Origin: Onishia taeanensis
GTDB lineage: Bacteria; Pseudomonadota; Gammaproteobacteria; Pseudomonadales; Halomonadaceae
NCBI RefSeq assembly: GCF_013349955.1
Contig: NZ_JABVXC010000001.1
Location: 310,001-374,000 of the forward strand
Length of the DNA: 64,000 nucleotides
Direction of reading: 5' to 3'
In this document: positions 8,015 to 18,960 of the stretch, piece after piece
Layout: every line of letters begins with the position of its first letter
Numbering within the stretch: the first letter of the stretch is position 1
Notes under the pieces: model-generated
The model's input: only the letters and a program-made list of their open reading frames with translations
Told to the model about the DNA's origin: nothing
The model's database searches: none
Position numbers and translations under genes: made by a program

Positions 8015-9082
8015 CTAGCGCTGGAAGTTGAGCATCCTCTCCAGGGGCTTCAACGCCTTGACGCGGACGCTGTCATCCACCTGAATCTCGCCGCTCAGCT
8101 CGCGTAGGGCGCCAGCCAGGTTATCGAGCGCGTTCATGGCCATCCACGGGCAGTGAGCGCAGCTCTTGCAAGTCGCGCCACGCCCGGCTGTCGGCGCCTC
8201 GAAGAGGGTTTTCGCCGGCACCGCCTGCTGCATCTTGAAGAAGATGCCGCGATCGGTGGCCACGATCAGCTTGTCCTGGGGCAGTTCCTTGGCCGCCTTG
8301 ATCAGCTGCGAGGTGGAGCCTGCCACGTCGGCGAGCTCGACCACCGCCGCCGGTGACTCCGGGTGCACCAGCACCGCAGCATCAGGATAGAGGGCCTTCA
8401 GATCCTCGATGCCTTTGGCCTTGAACTCCTCATGAACGATGCAGGCACCGTCCCAAAGCAGCATGTCGGCACCGGTTTGCTGCTGGATGTAGCCACCCAG
8501 GTGCTTGTCCGGCGCCCACAGAATCTTCTCGCCCCGCGCCTGCAGGTGCTCGATCACGTCGACGGCGATCGAGGAGGTCACCACCCAATCGGCGCGCGCC
8601 TTCACCGCCGCCGAGGTGTTGGCATAGACCACTACGGTGCGATCGGGGTGGGCATCGCAGAAGGCTGCGAACTCATCGGCCGGGCAGCCGATGTCCAGCG
8701 AACAGGTCGCCTCGAGGGTCGGCATCAGCACACGCTTTTCCGGCGACAGAATCTTGGCGGTCTCGCCCATGAAGCGCACGCCGGCCACCACCAGGGTCGA
8801 AGCCTCATGGCGGGCACCGAAGCGGGCCATTTCCAGGGAGTCAGCCACACAGCCCCCGGTTTCCTCGGCAAGCTGCTGAATGGCGTCGTCGGTATAATAA
8901 TGCGCTACCAGCACGGCATTACGCTCGTGCAGCAGGCGTTTGATTTCATCAATGCGCGCCTCATCCTCGGCGGGAATCCGCGTCGGGCAGTAGGCGCGGG
9001 CCAGATGCTCGCGCACCTCGGCTCGGGAAGTCATGATCGTCATCGTGTCTACCACTGTGACTGGCAGGGGCTCCCCCTGCAT
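8015..9082 (-). CDS. nadA: Quinolinate synthase
   Basis: NadA condenses iminoaspartate with dihydroxyacetone phosphate to quinolinate, the second step of de novo NAD synthesis, using a 4Fe-4S cluster. The protein has the cluster cysteines in [18 protein letters not shown] and CKSCAHCPW, plus VAHYYTDD and PDKHLG, throughout as in E. coli NadA (347 residues). The start is uncertain: ATG 9082 gives 355 residues but a 7-bp hairpin lies directly on it; ATG 9043 or 9034 would give 342 or 339 residues and neither has a clear Shine-Dalgarno site. Confidence 0.94.
   Translation of the reverse strand: MQGEPLPVTVVDTMTIMTSRAEVREHLARAYCPTRIPAEDEARIDEIKRLLHERNAVLVAHYYTDDAIQQLAEETGGCVADSLEMARFGARHEASTLVVAGVRFMGETAKILSPEKRVLMPTLEATCSLDIGCPADEFAAFCDAHPDRTVVVYANTSAAVKARADWVVTSSIAVDVIEHLQARGEKILWAPDKHLGGYIQQQTGADMLLWDGACIVHEEFKAKGIEDLKALYPDAAVLVHPESPAAVVELADVAGSTSQLIKAAKELPQDKLIVATDRGIFFKMQQAVPAKTLFEAPTAGRGATCKSCAHCPWMAMNALDNLAGALRELSGEIQVDDSVRVKALKPLERMLNFQR
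9064..9080 (-). promoter_or_regulatory. Hairpin on the nadA translation-start region
   Basis: GCAGGGG (9064-9070) and CCCCTGC (9074-9080) form a perfect 7-bp palindrome with a 3-nt loop. It begins immediately after the ATG at 9082-9080 and lies 21 nt before ATG 9043. If the mRNA starts upstream, it would hide the GGGGAG that could serve as a ribosome site. A regulatory role is inferred only. Confidence 0.35.
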
Positions 9083-9378
9083 GGCACCAGATGCATCGGC
9101 GGCTGCGCTCTCTGCACGCGCCGAGGCTCCAGAGGGCGTTGACGGTACGGCTCCCGCACCGTCTGCCCAACGGATATTTTAGCTCGAATCGGCGCGCTTG
9201 TCGTCGCCAGAACGTTCAATACGGCGTAAGGCTCCTAGCATGCGCCACAGCGGAATGATATTGCCAGCTCGAATAAGCGTCGCCTCGCCAATCGTTCTGG
9301 CATGCGCACGCATTGCCATTAGCCACTGCCCCGCTTTATTACGCCTCGCATATCGCTGATTGTGCACGCCCACACAGC
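9083..9378. other. Intergenic region between nadA and the tRNA-Lys terminator
   Basis: No supported gene. The open frame 9179-9418 on the minus strand starts inside the tRNA-Lys terminator and has no ribosome site, so I do not call it. The nadA promoter must lie near 9090-9180; I cannot name it with confidence. Confidence 0.5.
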
Positions 9379-9412
9379 AAAACGCCCCGACCTCAGGGAG
9401 GCCAGGGCGTTT
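9379..9412 (-). terminator. Terminator of the tRNA-Lys operon
   Basis: AAAACGCCC (9379-9387) pairs with GGGCGTTT (9405-9412), with CCT/AGG inner pairs. On the minus strand the stem ends GGGCGTTTT. It lies 11 bp beyond the 3' end of the last tRNA-Lys. Confidence 0.8.
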
Positions 9413-9422
9413 CGGCATAATC

Positions 9423-9498
9423 TGGTGGGTCGTGTAGGATTCGAACCTACGACCAATTGGTTAAAAGCCAACTGCTCTACCAACTGAGCTAACGACCC
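9423..9498 (-). tRNA. tRNA-Lys (anticodon UUU), fourth in the operon
   Basis: A 76-nt cloverleaf including encoded CCA. The acceptor strand GGGTCGT pairs with ACGACCC, the anticodon loop is CTTTTAA and the T loop TTCGAAT. It is identical to the three copies upstream and last in the minus-strand transcript. Confidence 0.98.
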
Positions 9499-9536
9499 GC
9501 AGTCATGTCCCGAACGGGGACATGCAGCGGCGGTGA

Positions 9537-9612
9537 TGGTGGGTCGTGTAGGATTCGAACCTACGACCAATTGGTTAAAAGCCAACTGCTCTACCAACTG
9601 AGCTAACGACCC
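9537..9612 (-). tRNA. tRNA-Lys (anticodon UUU), third in the operon
   Basis: Identical 76-nt sequence with loop CTTTTAA and encoded CCA. A 38-bp spacer separates it from the downstream copy; that spacer holds a small palindrome (TGTCCCGAACGGGGACA). Confidence 0.98.
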
Positions 9613-9631
9613 GCCGGGGCCGTCGAGATAA

Positions 9632-9707
9632 TGGTGGGTCGTGTAGGATTCGAACCTACGACCAATTGGTTAAAAGCCAACTGCTCTACCAACTGAGCTA
9701 ACGACCC
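9632..9707 (-). tRNA. tRNA-Lys (anticodon UUU), second in the operon
   Basis: Identical 76-nt copy. The 19-bp spacer to the next copy ends in CGTCGAGATAA, also present in the spacer upstream, so the tRNA plus spacer was duplicated as a unit. Confidence 0.98.
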
Positions 9708-9728
9708 GCCGCCGGGCCGTCGAGATAA

Positions 9729-9804
9729 TGGTGGGTCGTGTAGGATTCGAACCTACGACCAATTGGTTAAAAGCCAACTGCTCTACCAACTGAGCTAACG
9801 ACCC
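9729..9804 (-). tRNA. tRNA-Lys (anticodon UUU), first in the operon
   Basis: Identical 76-nt copy with encoded CCA, nearest the predicted promoter. Its 21-bp spacer to the second copy shares CCGGGCCGTCGAGATAA with the following spacer almost exactly. Confidence 0.98.
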
Positions 9805-9820
9805 GCTCGACAGGGCGCAT

Positions 9821-9849
9821 AGGTTACTCGTATCACCCTGTCTTCGCAA
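9821..9849 (-). promoter_or_regulatory. Predicted sigma-70 promoter of the tRNA-Lys operon
   Basis: On the minus strand TTGCGA (-35, 9844-9849) is 17 nt from TAACCT (-10, 9821-9826). It is followed by ATGCGCCC, a GC-rich discriminator typical of stringently controlled stable-RNA promoters. Position about 15 nt before the first tRNA fits. The -10 is a weak match. Confidence 0.4.
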
Positions 9850-9867
9850 GTCTTTTTACGCAGTTTT

Positions 9868-10725
9868 TCAGCGTTTGCGCTGTCCGGTCGGCTTGCGCAT
9901 GCCTTGCACCGGGCGACGCTTGCGCTTGTCGCGGCTCCAGCGGTTCTTCTCGTCCGGGGTCAGCTCCGGCACCTTGCGCGACTCGAGGCCAGCAAGGGTC
10001 GAGAGGTCATCGACTTCGGCCTGGGTCAGCTCGGTCCATTCGCCGGCCTTGGCCCGCTTATCGAGGAAGATATTGCCGTAGCGCACGCGCTTGAGGCGGC
10101 TCACGGTCAGCCCCTGGGATTCCCACAGACGGCGCACCTCGCGGTTACGACCCTCCATGATCACCACATGGAACCAGGTGTTGATGCCTTCGCCACCGAA
10201 CTCCTGCACATCGGTGAAATGCGCGGGGCCGTCGTCGAGCATCACGCCCTCGACCATGGCCTTGATGTGGGCCTGGGTCACGTCGCCCATGACCCGCACC
10301 GCATATTCGCGCTCGACCTCGGTGGAGGGGTGCATCAGCCGGTTGGCCAGCTCGCCATCGGTGGTGAACAGCAGAAGACCACTGGTGTTGATATCCAGAC
10401 GGCCGACGGCCACCCAGCGCTCGCCCTTGAGCCGCGGCAGGCGCTCGAAGACGGTGCGACGCCCTTCCGGGTCCTTGCGGGTGCACAGCTCGCCCTCGGG
10501 CTTGTTGTACATGATGACCCGCCGGGTACTCTCGGCGGCGGTCTTCAAGCTGACCGGCCGGTCGTCGAGGCTGACCCGGTCGCGGGGCTCGACGCGATCG
10601 CCGAGACTCGCCACCTGGCCGTTGACCTTGACGCGCCCGGCGCTGATGGCGGTTTCCATCTCGCGGCGCGAGCCGAAGCCGGCACGGGCCAGCACTTTCT
10701 GCAGTTTTTCGCTTGTGGTGTTCAT
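9868..10725 (-). CDS. rluB: 23S rRNA pseudouridine(2605) synthase RluB
   Basis: RluB makes pseudouridine 2605 in helix 93 of 23S rRNA. The 285-residue protein has an N-terminal S4 RNA-binding domain ([18 protein letters not shown], residues 10-27) and a catalytic domain with [10 protein letters not shown] (Asp111), then [15 protein letters not shown], typical of the RsuA/RluB/E/F group. A basic tail (KRKRRP, near 266) extends past the domain. The start ATG overlaps the scpB stop by 4 bp, placing it last in scpA-scpB-rluB, a common arrangement. Confidence 0.93.
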   Translation of the reverse strand: MNTTSEKLQKVLARAGFGSRREMETAISAGRVKVNGQVASLGDRVEPRDRVSLDDRPVSLKTAAESTRRVIMYNKPEGELCTRKDPEGRRTVFERLPRLKGERWVAVGRLDINTSGLLLFTTDGELANRLMHPSTEVEREYAVRVMGDVTQAHIKAMVEGVMLDDGPAHFTDVQEFGGEGINTWFHVVIMEGRNREVRRLWESQGLTVSRLKRVRYGNIFLDKRAKAGEWTELTQAEVDDLSTLAGLESRKVPELTPDEKNRWSRDKRKRRPVQGMRKPTGQRKR

Positions 10726-11660
10726 GACTCTGAGGGTGTCTCGTCAGATGAGTGATCCGTTCCCGCGCGGCCGTCATCATCGACGGTCGGCGCTTGGCGG
10801 GCGCGGTCGGCCAGGCGTGCTTCGAGATCGGCGAAGCTGAGCCCGGCCTGCGTGGACGCCTTCCCGGCGTGTGGGTCCGCGTCGGCCGTCCCGGCCGTCG
10901 CGCGTTCATCGGCGGGCGCCTCAGCGCCCGTTTGCGGAGCCAGGGCCCCGCCCTGCTGTGCTGGCGATGCTGCCTCTTCTGCGGCAGTGTCGCCAGCATT
11001 TGTTTGGTCATTCCCTGCTGGTGGAGCCTCGCGGCTCGCGTCGTCTTGTGACGATGGCTCATTGCCTGCGGCTTTCTCGCCCGCCGCCGCTGAGGCGTCA
11101 GCAGACTGCTCGAGTTCGTTGAAGCGCGCCTCGAAGTCCTTCAGCTCGTGCATCGGTGGCAGCCCATCCAGGGTCTTGAGGCCGAAGTCGTCGAGGAAGG
11201 CACGAGTAGTGGCGTACACCGCGGGTCGCCCGGGCACATCCCGCTGCCCCACCACGCGAATCCAGCCGCGCTCGCTCAGGGTGCGCATGATCGAACTCGA
11301 TACCGCCACACCGCGCACCTCTTCGATATCGCCACGGGTCACCGGCTGACGATAGGCAATCAGCGCCAGGGTTTCCAGCAACGCCCGGGAATAGCGCTGC
11401 GGCCGCTCGTCCCACAGCCGCGACACCCAGGGCGACAGGCGCTGGCGAATGCGCAGCTGAAAGCCCGAGGCAGTCTCGATCAGCTCCAGGGCGCCGGACT
11501 CCAGACGCTCGCCGAGCCGGGTCAGCGCCTCTTTCATGTCGCGCCGCGCCGGCCGTTCATGGTCGTCGAACAGACTCTCGAGACGCTCCGTCGACAGCGG
11601 CTCGCCGGCGGCCAGCAGGGCCGCTTCGAGAATCTGGTCGAGATGGTGGCGCTCGTTCAT
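10722..11660 (-). CDS. scpB: SMC-Scp complex subunit ScpB
   Basis: ScpB is a dimeric winged-helix subunit of the Smc-ScpAB condensin that compacts and segregates chromosomes. Residues 1-185 hold the two winged-helix domains with the family signature [23 protein letters not shown] and [12 protein letters not shown]. From about 190 to the end (312) it carries an acidic, Ala/Glu/Asp-rich low-complexity tail with a final LADLEARL-like helix ([11 protein letters not shown]); usual ScpB is about 190-250 residues, so the tail is long. It overlaps rluB by 4 bp and follows scpA by 9 bp. Confidence 0.93.
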   Translation of the reverse strand: MNERHHLDQILEAALLAAGEPLSTERLESLFDDHERPARRDMKEALTRLGERLESGALELIETASGFQLRIRQRLSPWVSRLWDERPQRYSRALLETLALIAYRQPVTRGDIEEVRGVAVSSSIMRTLSERGWIRVVGQRDVPGRPAVYATTRAFLDDFGLKTLDGLPPMHELKDFEARFNELEQSADASAAAGEKAAGNEPSSQDDASREAPPAGNDQTNAGDTAAEEAASPAQQGGALAPQTGAEAPADERATAGTADADPHAGKASTQAGLSFADLEARLADRARQAPTVDDDGRAGTDHSSDETPSES

Positions 11661-11669
11661 GTCGCGGGC

Positions 11670-12647
11670 TTACTCCTGCTCGGCATCGATGAGCGGCGGT
11701 GAGCGCCGCTCGGGGTCTTGCGTGTCATCGGCGGTCTCGAAGGGGCCTTCACCTCCTCCTTCTTCGCCCCTTTCCGCCTCGCCAGTCTGGCCAGGCCGAT
11801 AGACCTGTTCCGGCTCGGCCAGCCGCGCGCGAACGTGAATCGGCGACAGCGGCGCGTTCTGCACGATCTCGATCAGCGCTTCCTTGGCAAGTTCGAGCAG
11901 CGCCATGAAGGTCACCACCACGCCGGCCTTGCCCTCCTCCAGCGTAAATAGCGCCTCGAAGGGGGTATAGCGCTGATGATCAAGCGCCGCCATGATCTTG
12001 AGCATGCGCTCGCGGGTCGACAGCACCTCGCGGCTGATGTGGTGCTCCTGGGTCAGCTCGGCACGCTTCATGATGCCTGCCAGGGCGCCGAGCAATTCCT
12101 CGAGCTCCACGTCAGGATGCACCACCCGCGTCTCGAGATCGGGCAAGGCGGCGGTGGCCGGAAACCAGTCGCGGCCGACCCGGGGCAGTTCGCCAAGGGA
12201 CTCCGCGGCCTCCTTGAGGCGCTCGTACTCCTGCAGGCGACGGATCAGCTCGGCCCGGGGGTCGCCTTCGTCATCCTCGTCGTCGCCCTTGGGCGGGCGC
12301 GGCAACAAGGTGCGCGACTTGATCTCGGCGAGCATCGCCGCCATCAGCAGGTACTCGCCGGCAAGCTCGATCTGCATCGCCTTCATCAGCTCGACGTATT
12401 CGATGTACTGCCGAGTGATCGCGGCCACGTCGATGGCCAGGATGTCCAGATTCTGGCGGCGAATCAGATACAGCAGCAAATCCAGCGGGCCCTCGAAGGT
12501 TTCGAGAAAGACCCTGAGCGCCTCGGGAGGAATGTACAGATCCTCGGGTAGCTCGGTGATCGGCTGGTCGAACAGCCGCGCGAGGATATCGGCCTGCTCG
12601 GCGGCAGCCGGCTCATCGTCACGCACCGTATCGGATTGCTCGCTCAC
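11670..12647 (-). CDS. scpA: Segregation and condensation protein A
   Basis: ScpA is the kleisin bridging the Smc heads and binding ScpB. The 325-residue protein has the N-terminal helical motif FEGPLDLLLYLIRRQNLDI (residues 51-69), then EYLLMAAMLAEIKSRTLLP, both diagnostic, and a C-terminal winged helix (VTFMALLELAKEALIEI). An acidic linker DDEDDEGD lies near residue 122 and the last 35 residues are low-complexity. It starts the scpA-scpB-rluB unit. Confidence 0.94.
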   Translation of the reverse strand: MSEQSDTVRDDEPAAAEQADILARLFDQPITELPEDLYIPPEALRVFLETFEGPLDLLLYLIRRQNLDILAIDVAAITRQYIEYVELMKAMQIELAGEYLLMAAMLAEIKSRTLLPRPPKGDDEDDEGDPRAELIRRLQEYERLKEAAESLGELPRVGRDWFPATAALPDLETRVVHPDVELEELLGALAGIMKRAELTQEHHISREVLSTRERMLKIMAALDHQRYTPFEALFTLEEGKAGVVVTFMALLELAKEALIEIVQNAPLSPIHVRARLAEPEQVYRPGQTGEAERGEEGGGEGPFETADDTQDPERRSPPLIDAEQE

Positions 12648-12782
12648 ACCCTGGGGGGTCTCCTGCCATCGTGGCGCCGGCCCGCATGACCGGCAAAGTC
12701 GCGCAGTCTACCAAGAGTCGTGCCCCGGACGTAAGCCGACCGCGACCTTGGCTATCTCGTTCAAGGGCGCCCAGGGGCGATA

Positions 12783-14684
12783 TCAGCCATCCGGGCCCGC
12801 CGCCTCGGCCTTGCGGTAGCGCCCCTGGTAGTCGAAGAGCTTGTCGCGTATCTGCCAGAAGCGCCCTACCTTGCGACCTACCACGAAGTCGGGGGCCTTG
12901 AGCCGGGCTTCGCCATCGAGCACGTCCTGAATGCTGGTGGGCCGCCAGTCGGTGCCCGGCGCTCGCAGATGCCGGGCGAGGAAGGCCCGCTGGAAGGCGT
13001 GGCGCTGGGCCGGCGTTTCCAGGGCGAACCATTCAGCCAGCGCCGTGCCGTCTTCATCGTAATAGCTGATCTTGAGTCGCTCCAGGCCGCGACCATTGCG
13101 CGTGGCCTCGAGCTGCATGCCACTGACCCTCAGCACCCGGGCATCGCGCAGCTTGAGGGCTTCGCGCAGCTTGTCGTCGGGGTCGACCAGCCGCTCACCA
13201 CAGCCGTGGCAGGCACGCGCGGCAATATCATTCTCTGCACCGCAGCGTTCGCAGGCCTTGAAGCGAAAGCGGAAGGTGCACTGTTCACTGGCCCCCGCGC
13301 CACGCGCCCTAGCGTTTTCGCTATTCGCGCGGGGGTGGGCGCGTTCAACAAGCCCCTGACAACGCCGCCCGAAGTGCTCGATCACTACTTCACCGTCCAT
13401 GCGCCCCCAGAACAGGTTGGCATGGCCGCACTCGGGACATTCCACCTGCACCGGCTCGGTGTCGCCGGCCGGGCGCGGTGCGGCGACTTCAGGGGCATAG
13501 ATATCCCAGGGGTTGCCGGCGTAATCGAGGATCAGGCAATCGCGCTTGCCCGGCGCCAGCCGCAGGCCGCGACCGATGATCTGCTGATAGAGACTCACCG
13601 ATTCGGTGGGGCGCAGGATGGCGATCAGATCCACATGCGGCGCATCGAAGCCGGTGGTCAGCACCGAGACGTTGACCAGGTACTTGAGCGTGCGGGCCTT
13701 GAAGGCCGCGATCAGCCTCTCGCGCTCCTCCGAGGCCGTGGCGCCGGTGATCAGCGCCGTCTCGGCGGCGGGCAGCAGGCCGGTCACTTCCTCGGCGTGC
13801 GCGACGGTGGAGCAGAACAGCATCACGCCCTGGCGGTCCTCGGCGCGGGCCATGACATCGGCGACGATGCCCGGCGTGGCGCGAGCGCCCTTGACCACCT
13901 GGTTCATCTCCTGCTCGTTGAAGCTGCCGCCGATGCCCGGCGCCAGCGCCGAGAAATCATAGCCTTCGATGGCCACGTCGATGCGCCGGGGCTCGCTCAG
14001 GTAGCCCTGGCGCACCATCAGTCGCAGCGGCTGCTCGAAGACGCAGTCCTTGAAGAAGCAGTCCTCGTCGCCGCGCACCATGCCGTGGTAATGACGATGA
14101 AAGATGAAGCCCTGCCCGAGGCGATAGGGCGTGGCGGTCAGCCCCAACACCTTGAGACGTGGGTTGGCCTCGCCCATCGCCTGGGTCACGCGCCGGTAGC
14201 TGGCGTCCTTCTCCAGCGAGACCCGATGGCACTCGTCGATCACCACCAGGGTGAAGTCGCCGGCCGAGAAGGCCTCCAGGCCGTTGATCACCGACTGCAC
14301 CGAACCAAACACCACCTGCCGGGCCGCCTCCTTGCGCTTGAGCCCAGCGCTGAAGATATCCGCCGAGAGGCCATAGGCCTCGTACTTGGCGTGGTTCTGC
14401 TCGACCAGCTCGCGCACATGGGCGAGCACCAGCACTCGCCCACGAGCGATACGGGCCAACTCGGCGATCACCAGCGACTTGCCGCTGCCCGTGGGCAGCA
14501 CCACCACGGCGGGGTCGTCGCTGCCGCGGAAATGGGCGACGGTGCGTGCCACCGCCTCGTGCTGATAGGGGCGCAGAGTCGGCACGTCGGCTGCTGGACC
14601 TGCCGAGCTGGAAGCCCCGGTGGTTGTCGCGGAGCCAGTGCTGGAATAAGTCGCGGGAGGAGCGGTTTGCGTCATGCCGAGCAT
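12783..14684 (-). CDS. radD: Superfamily 2 DNA/RNA helicase of the RadD (YejH) type
   Basis: A 633-residue SF2 ATPase. Walker A LPTGSGKS is at 63-70, the DECH box at 150-153, [12 protein letters not shown] (motif III) near 184, and motif [14 protein letters not shown] near 377. The C-terminal third has zinc-ribbon pairs CPECGH and CERCG/CHGCG, as in E. coli RadD (586 residues), which acts with RecA and SSB in DNA repair. The first 30 residues are a Ser/Thr/Ala-rich extension. ATG 14684 has TAGGG 5 nt upstream; ATG 14675 is the alternative. Confidence 0.85.
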   Translation of the reverse strand: MLGMTQTAPPATYSSTGSATTTGASSSAGPAADVPTLRPYQHEAVARTVAHFRGSDDPAVVVLPTGSGKSLVIAELARIARGRVLVLAHVRELVEQNHAKYEAYGLSADIFSAGLKRKEAARQVVFGSVQSVINGLEAFSAGDFTLVVIDECHRVSLEKDASYRRVTQAMGEANPRLKVLGLTATPYRLGQGFIFHRHYHGMVRGDEDCFFKDCVFEQPLRLMVRQGYLSEPRRIDVAIEGYDFSALAPGIGGSFNEQEMNQVVKGARATPGIVADVMARAEDRQGVMLFCSTVAHAEEVTGLLPAAETALITGATASEERERLIAAFKARTLKYLVNVSVLTTGFDAPHVDLIAILRPTESVSLYQQIIGRGLRLAPGKRDCLILDYAGNPWDIYAPEVAAPRPAGDTEPVQVECPECGHANLFWGRMDGEVVIEHFGRRCQGLVERAHPRANSENARARGAGASEQCTFRFRFKACERCGAENDIAARACHGCGERLVDPDDKLREALKLRDARVLRVSGMQLEATRNGRGLERLKISYYDEDGTALAEWFALETPAQRHAFQRAFLARHLRAPGTDWRPTSIQDVLDGEARLKAPDFVVGRKVGRFWQIRDKLFDYQGRYRKAEAAGPDG

Positions 14685-14772
14685 TCTACCCTAGCGTTGC
14701 GCCAGCGCAGATAGCCATAGCGCCAGAGCCAGTGCGTCGCTGACAAAAGACAGCGGCGAGTGCCAAACGAAC

Positions 14773-14796
14773 AGCGCCGCCCCGAGGGGCGGCGCT
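14773..14796. terminator. Terminator downstream of purL
   Basis: AGCGCCGCCCC (14773-14783) and GGGGCGGCGCT (14786-14796) are perfect inverted repeats. TTT follows on the plus strand and GTTCGTTT on the minus strand. It lies about 85 bp after the purL stop and upstream of radD, so it mainly ends purL transcription. Confidence 0.65.
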
Positions 14797-14879
14797 TTTG
14801 GCTGTGGACCGGTCCCGTTGCGGGACCCTGACGGATAGACCGAGCCTGACTGGCCGTACCCTTCGACTCGGCCCGGCCC

Positions 14880-17800
14880 TCAGCCCAGCCAGGCGCGAGC
14901 GTTGCGGAACAGCCGCAGCCAGGCGCCGTCCTTTGTCCACTCGGCCGGACGCCAGGAGTTGGTCACCGCACGTGCCACCCGCTCCGGGTGCGGCATCATG
15001 ATGGTGACGCGCCCGTCCGGGGTGGTCAGGCCGGTGATCCCCGAGGCGGAGCCGTTGGGGTTGGCCGGATAGCGGCTGGTAACCTGACCATAGTTGTCGA
15101 CGTAGCGCAGGGCGATCTGATCGCTGCCCTGCATGGCACGCAGGTGGCCCGCGTCGCGGAACTCGGCGCGACCCTCGCCATGGGCCACGGCGATCGGCAG
15201 CCGCGAGCCTTCCATGCCAGCGAGCAGGATGGAGGGGCTCTTCTCGACCTGCACCATCGACACCCGCGCCTCGAACTGCTCGGACTCGTTGCGCACGAAG
15301 CGGGGCCAGTTCTCGGCGCCGGGAATCAGCTCCTTGAGCTGGGAGAGCATCTGGCAGCCGTTGCACACGCCCAGCGAGAAACTGTCCTCGCGGGCAAAGA
15401 AGGCCGCGAACTGCTCCCGGGCACGCTCGTTGAACAGCACCGACTTGGCCCAGCCACCGCCGGCACCCAGCACGTCGCCGTAGGAGAAGCCGCCGCAGGC
15501 GACCAGCCCCTTGAACTCATCGAGGCTGACGCGGCCGGCGAGGATATCGCTCATATGCACGTCCACCGCCTCGAAGCCGGCGCGATCGAAGGCCGCGGCC
15601 ATCTCGACGTGGCCGTTGACGCCCTGCTCACGCAGGATAGCCATCGGCGGACGGGCCAGATTGACGAACGGTGCAGTGATGTCCTCGTCGACGTCGAAGC
15701 TCGGGGTCGCCGAGAGGCCCGGATCACGGGCGTCGAGCAGGCCGTCGAATTCGTTCTTGGCGCACTCAGGATTGTCGCGCAGCGCCTGCATCCGGTAGCT
15801 GGTCTCGCTCCAGGTACGCTGGGTCAGCTGACGAGTGGTCTCGAGCAGCGGTTCCTCGAACAGCGTCACACGCACCTGATCGTCGTAGCGCGGACGGGCG
15901 ATGACGCCACAGGTATCGATACCGGCGGCGGCGAACTGCGCCAGCACTGCCTCGGTGTCGCGGCGGTTGACCTGAATGACCGCCCCCAGCTCTTCCGCGA
16001 ACAGGGCGTCGACCGCTTCGACCGGCTCGTCGACCAGCCAGTCGAGCTTGATCTCGAGGCCGGTGTGGGCGGCGAAGGCCATTTCCAACAGGGTGGTGAT
16101 CAGGCCACCGTCGCTGCGGTCGTGGTAGGCCAGCAGCTGGCCGTCGGCATTCAAGCCCTGAATGACGCTGAAGAAGGCCTTCAGGTCTTCTGGATCGTCG
16201 ACGTCCGGGCAGTCATGGCCGACCTGGCCATAGACCTGGGCCAGCGCCGAGCCGCCGAGGCGATTCCGGCCGGCGCCGAGATCGATCAGGATCAGGTCGG
16301 ACTCGTCCTGCTCCAGGTTGATCTGCGGCGTCAGGGTAGCGAGCGCATCGCTGACCGGCGCGAAGCCGGTGATCGCCAGCGACAGCGGCGCGGTAACGCT
16401 CTTGTCCTCGCCTTCCTCGTCCTGCCAGGCGGTGCGCATGGACATGGAGTCCTTGCCTACCGGGATGGCGATGCCCAGCGCCGGGCACAGCTCCATGCCC
16501 ACCGCATGCACGGCGTCATACAGCGCCTGGTTCTCGCCGGTATGGTCGGCGGCGCTCATCCAGTTGGCGGACAGCTTGATGTCGGAGAGCTTCTCGATCG
16601 GTGCCGCGGCCAGGTTGGTGATCGACTCGGCCACCGCCAGACGGGCGCTGGCCGCCGGGTCGATCAGCGCCACCGGCGGCCGCTCGCCCATGGCCATGGC
16701 TTCACCCCGATGGGTGTCGAAGCTCGCCGTGGTCACGGCAACATCCGCCACCGGTACCTGCCAGGGACCGACCATCTGGTCGCGGGCGACCTGGCCGGTG
16801 ATCGAGCGGTCGCCGATGGTGATCAAAAAGCTCTTGGAAGCCACGGCAGGCAGACGCAGCACCCGGTCCAGCGCCTCGCGCAGGTCCAGGTTATCGAGCG
16901 CCACACCGGGCATCTCGCGACTTTCGCGGCTGAACTCGCGCTGCATCCTGGGCGGCTTGCCGAACAGCACGCTCATCGGCAAATCGACCGGTTTGGTGTC
17001 GAAGTGACCGTCGCGGACTTCGAGGTGATGCGCCTCGGTGGCCTCGCCGACCACCGCGAAGGGGCAGCGCTCACGTTCACAAAGCGCCTCGAAGGTGGCG
17101 AGCTGCTCGGGCGGCACCGCCAGCACGTAGCGCTCCTGAGCCTCGTTGCACCAGATCTCCAGCGGGCTCATGCCCGGCTCGGCGTTGGGCACCGCGCGCA
17201 GCTCGAAGACGCCGCCACGTTCGCCGTCCTTCACCAGCTCCGGCAGAGCGTTGGACAGGCCGCCGGCACCGACGTCGTGGATAAAGCAGATCGGATTCTC
17301 ATCGCCCAGGGCCCAGCAGCGGTCGATGACCTCCTGAGAGCGACGCTCGATCTCGGGGTTGTCGCGCTGTACCGAGGCGAAGTCGAGATCCTCGCTCGAG
17401 CTGCCCGAGGCCATCGAGGAGGCCGCGCCGCCGCCCAGGCCGATCAGCATCGCCGGGCCGCCCATCACGATCAGCTTGGCGCCGACCGGGATCGCGCCCT
17501 TGTCGACATGGCCGTCGCGGACGTTGCCGTAGCCGCCAGCCAGCATGATCGGCTTGTGATAGCCGCGGCGCTCGATGCCGCCGGCGCCCAGGGCATCCTG
17601 CTCGTAGGTGCGGAAGTAGCCGGCGAGGTTCGGGCGACCGAACTCGTTATTGAAGGCGGCCCCGCCGATCGGCCCTTCGAGCATGATGGAAAGTGCCGAC
17701 TGGATACGCTCGGGCTTGCCATAGTCGAAGGCTTCCCAGGGTTGTACGAACTCGGGGATGCGCAGATTCGAGACCGAAAAGCCGGTGAGGCCGGCCTTGG

Positions 17801-18800
17801 GCTTGCCGCCGAGACCGGTGGCGCCCTCGTCGCGGATCTCGCCGCCGGCGCCGGTGGCCGCGCCGGGATGTGGGGCGATGGCGGTCGGGTGGTTGTGGGT
17901 CTCGACCTTCATCAGGATCTGGATCGGCTCCTGATGGCTTGCGTAGGTGGCCCGCTCACCGGCCTGGCCGGTCAGCGGCGCAGCGAAAAAGCGCCCCGCT
18001 TCGCTGCCGCGAATCACCGCGGCGTTGTCGCTGTAGGCCGAAAGCGTATCCTCCGGCGACTGTTCATGGGTATTCTTGATCATCTTGAACAGCGAGCGCG
18101 GCTGCGCCTCGCCGTCGATCACCCAGTCGGCGTTGAAGATCTTGTGACGGCAGTGCTCGGAGTTGGCCTGGGCGAACATCATCAGTTCGACGTCGGCCGG
18201 GTTACGCCCCAAGCCCTCGAAGGACTCGAGCAGGTAGTCGATCTCGTCCTCGGCCAGCGCCAGGCCGAGCGCCTGGTTGGCCTCGACCAGGGCCCCGCGG
18301 CCCTTGCCCAGCACGTCGACCTGGCCAAGCGGGGCCGGCGACTGATGGGAGAACAGCTTGGCCGCATCGGAGGCATGGGTCAGCACCGACTCGGTCATGC
18401 GGTCATGAATCGCCGCCACGATCGCCTCGAAGGCTTCCTCGGAGAGGGTGCCGTCGAGCTGCACGCGATAGGCGATACCGCGCTCCAGGCGCTGGATCTT
18501 GGCCAGGCCACAGTTGCGCACGATATCGGTCGCCTTCGAAGACCAGGGCGACTGGGTGCCGATACGCGGTACCACCAAAAACAGATGGCCGTCGCGCGCG
18601 CCGGTCGAGGCAGTGGCCCCGTAGTCCAGCAGACGTTCGAGGGTCGCGGTTTCTTCGGCGGACAGATCGCCGTCATGGTCGATGAAATGGACGTAGTCGG
18701 CCGTGAGGGAGGCGACTTCCGGTACCTGGGTACGCAGGGCGGCCATCAGCTTGGCATGACGGAAATCAGAGAGGGCGGGCGCACCTCGCAGTTCGAGCAT
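14880..18800 (-). CDS. purL: Phosphoribosylformylglycinamidine synthase
   Basis: The large single-chain PurL converts FGAR and glutamine to FGAM in purine synthesis. The 1306-residue protein (E. coli 1295) has the N-terminal PurS-like domain, two FGAM-synthase halves with [10 protein letters not shown] and GAGGEIRDE, and a C-terminal glutaminase with the nucleophile Cys in [11 protein letters not shown] and the His-Glu pair in [10 protein letters not shown] 18800 is used because it gives [11 protein letters not shown] at the family N-terminus; the frame is open 38 codons upstream. GAGG lies 10 nt ahead. A 1314-codon open frame on the other strand is a by-product of GC-rich codon use. Confidence 0.97.
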   Translation of the reverse strand: MLELRGAPALSDFRHAKLMAALRTQVPEVASLTADYVHFIDHDGDLSAEETATLERLLDYGATASTGARDGHLFLVVPRIGTQSPWSSKATDIVRNCGLAKIQRLERGIAYRVQLDGTLSEEAFEAIVAAIHDRMTESVLTHASDAAKLFSHQSPAPLGQVDVLGKGRGALVEANQALGLALAEDEIDYLLESFEGLGRNPADVELMMFAQANSEHCRHKIFNADWVIDGEAQPRSLFKMIKNTHEQSPEDTLSAYSDNAAVIRGSEAGRFFAAPLTGQAGERATYASHQEPIQILMKVETHNHPTAIAPHPGAATGAGGEIRDEGATGLGGKPKAGLTGFSVSNLRIPEFVQPWEAFDYGKPERIQSALSIMLEGPIGGAAFNNEFGRPNLAGYFRTYEQDALGAGGIERRGYHKPIMLAGGYGNVRDGHVDKGAIPVGAKLIVMGGPAMLIGLGGGAASSMASGSSSEDLDFASVQRDNPEIERRSQEVIDRCWALGDENPICFIHDVGAGGLSNALPELVKDGERGGVFELRAVPNAEPGMSPLEIWCNEAQERYVLAVPPEQLATFEALCERERCPFAVVGEATEAHHLEVRDGHFDTKPVDLPMSVLFGKPPRMQREFSRESREMPGVALDNLDLREALDRVLRLPAVASKSFLITIGDRSITGQVARDQMVGPWQVPVADVAVTTASFDTHRGEAMAMGERPPVALIDPAASARLAVAESITNLAAAPIEKLSDIKLSANWMSAADHTGENQALYDAVHAVGMELCPALGIAIPVGKDSMSMRTAWQDEEGEDKSVTAPLSLAITGFAPVSDALATLTPQINLEQDESDLILIDLGAGRNRLGGSALAQVYGQVGHDCPDVDDPEDLKAFFSVIQGLNADGQLLAYHDRSDGGLITTLLEMAFAAHTGLEIKLDWLVDEPVEAVDALFAEELGAVIQVNRRDTEAVLAQFAAAGIDTCGVIARPRYDDQVRVTLFEEPLLETTRQLTQRTWSETSYRMQALRDNPECAKNEFDGLLDARDPGLSATPSFDVDEDITAPFVNLARPPMAILREQGVNGHVEMAAAFDRAGFEAVDVHMSDILAGRVSLDEFKGLVACGGFSYGDVLGAGGGWAKSVLFNERAREQFAAFFAREDSFSLGVCNGCQMLSQLKELIPGAENWPRFVRNESEQFEARVSMVQVEKSPSILLAGMEGSRLPIAVAHGEGRAEFRDAGHLRAMQGSDQIALRYVDNYGQVTSRYPANPNGSASGITGLTTPDGRVTIMMPHPERVARAVTNSWRPAEWTKDGAWLRLFRNARAWLG

Positions 18801-18960
18801 GTCGTTCGAGCCTCGGGAACAAAGCATGAAATGGGGGCCGCGGCCTGCGGCAACGAATGCCCCATGATACTGCAAAGGCCGCGCTACCGAAATCCGCGAG
18901 GTGGAAGCCGGCAAAAGGGTAGTTTAAGGTGAGCCTTACTTATTGCGACTGAATTTACTA

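Noticed and set aside
9179..9418. A 79-codon minus-strand frame next to the tRNA-Lys cluster
   Set aside because: It begins inside the tRNA terminator, has no ribosome site and no recognisable sequence.
12969..14714. A 581-codon open frame opposite the RadD-type helicase
   Set aside because: Antisense artefact of the helicase gene, whose motifs are complete on the minus strand.
14988..18932. A 1314-codon open frame on the plus strand, opposite purL
   Set aside because: It is the antisense of a clear 1306-residue PurL, has no ribosome site and a low-complexity composition; long antisense frames are expected at this GC.
18801..18960. Purine-regulated operator or riboswitch upstream of purL
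   Set aside because: No PurR-like dyad or riboswitch fold is evident in the purL/mltF gap.
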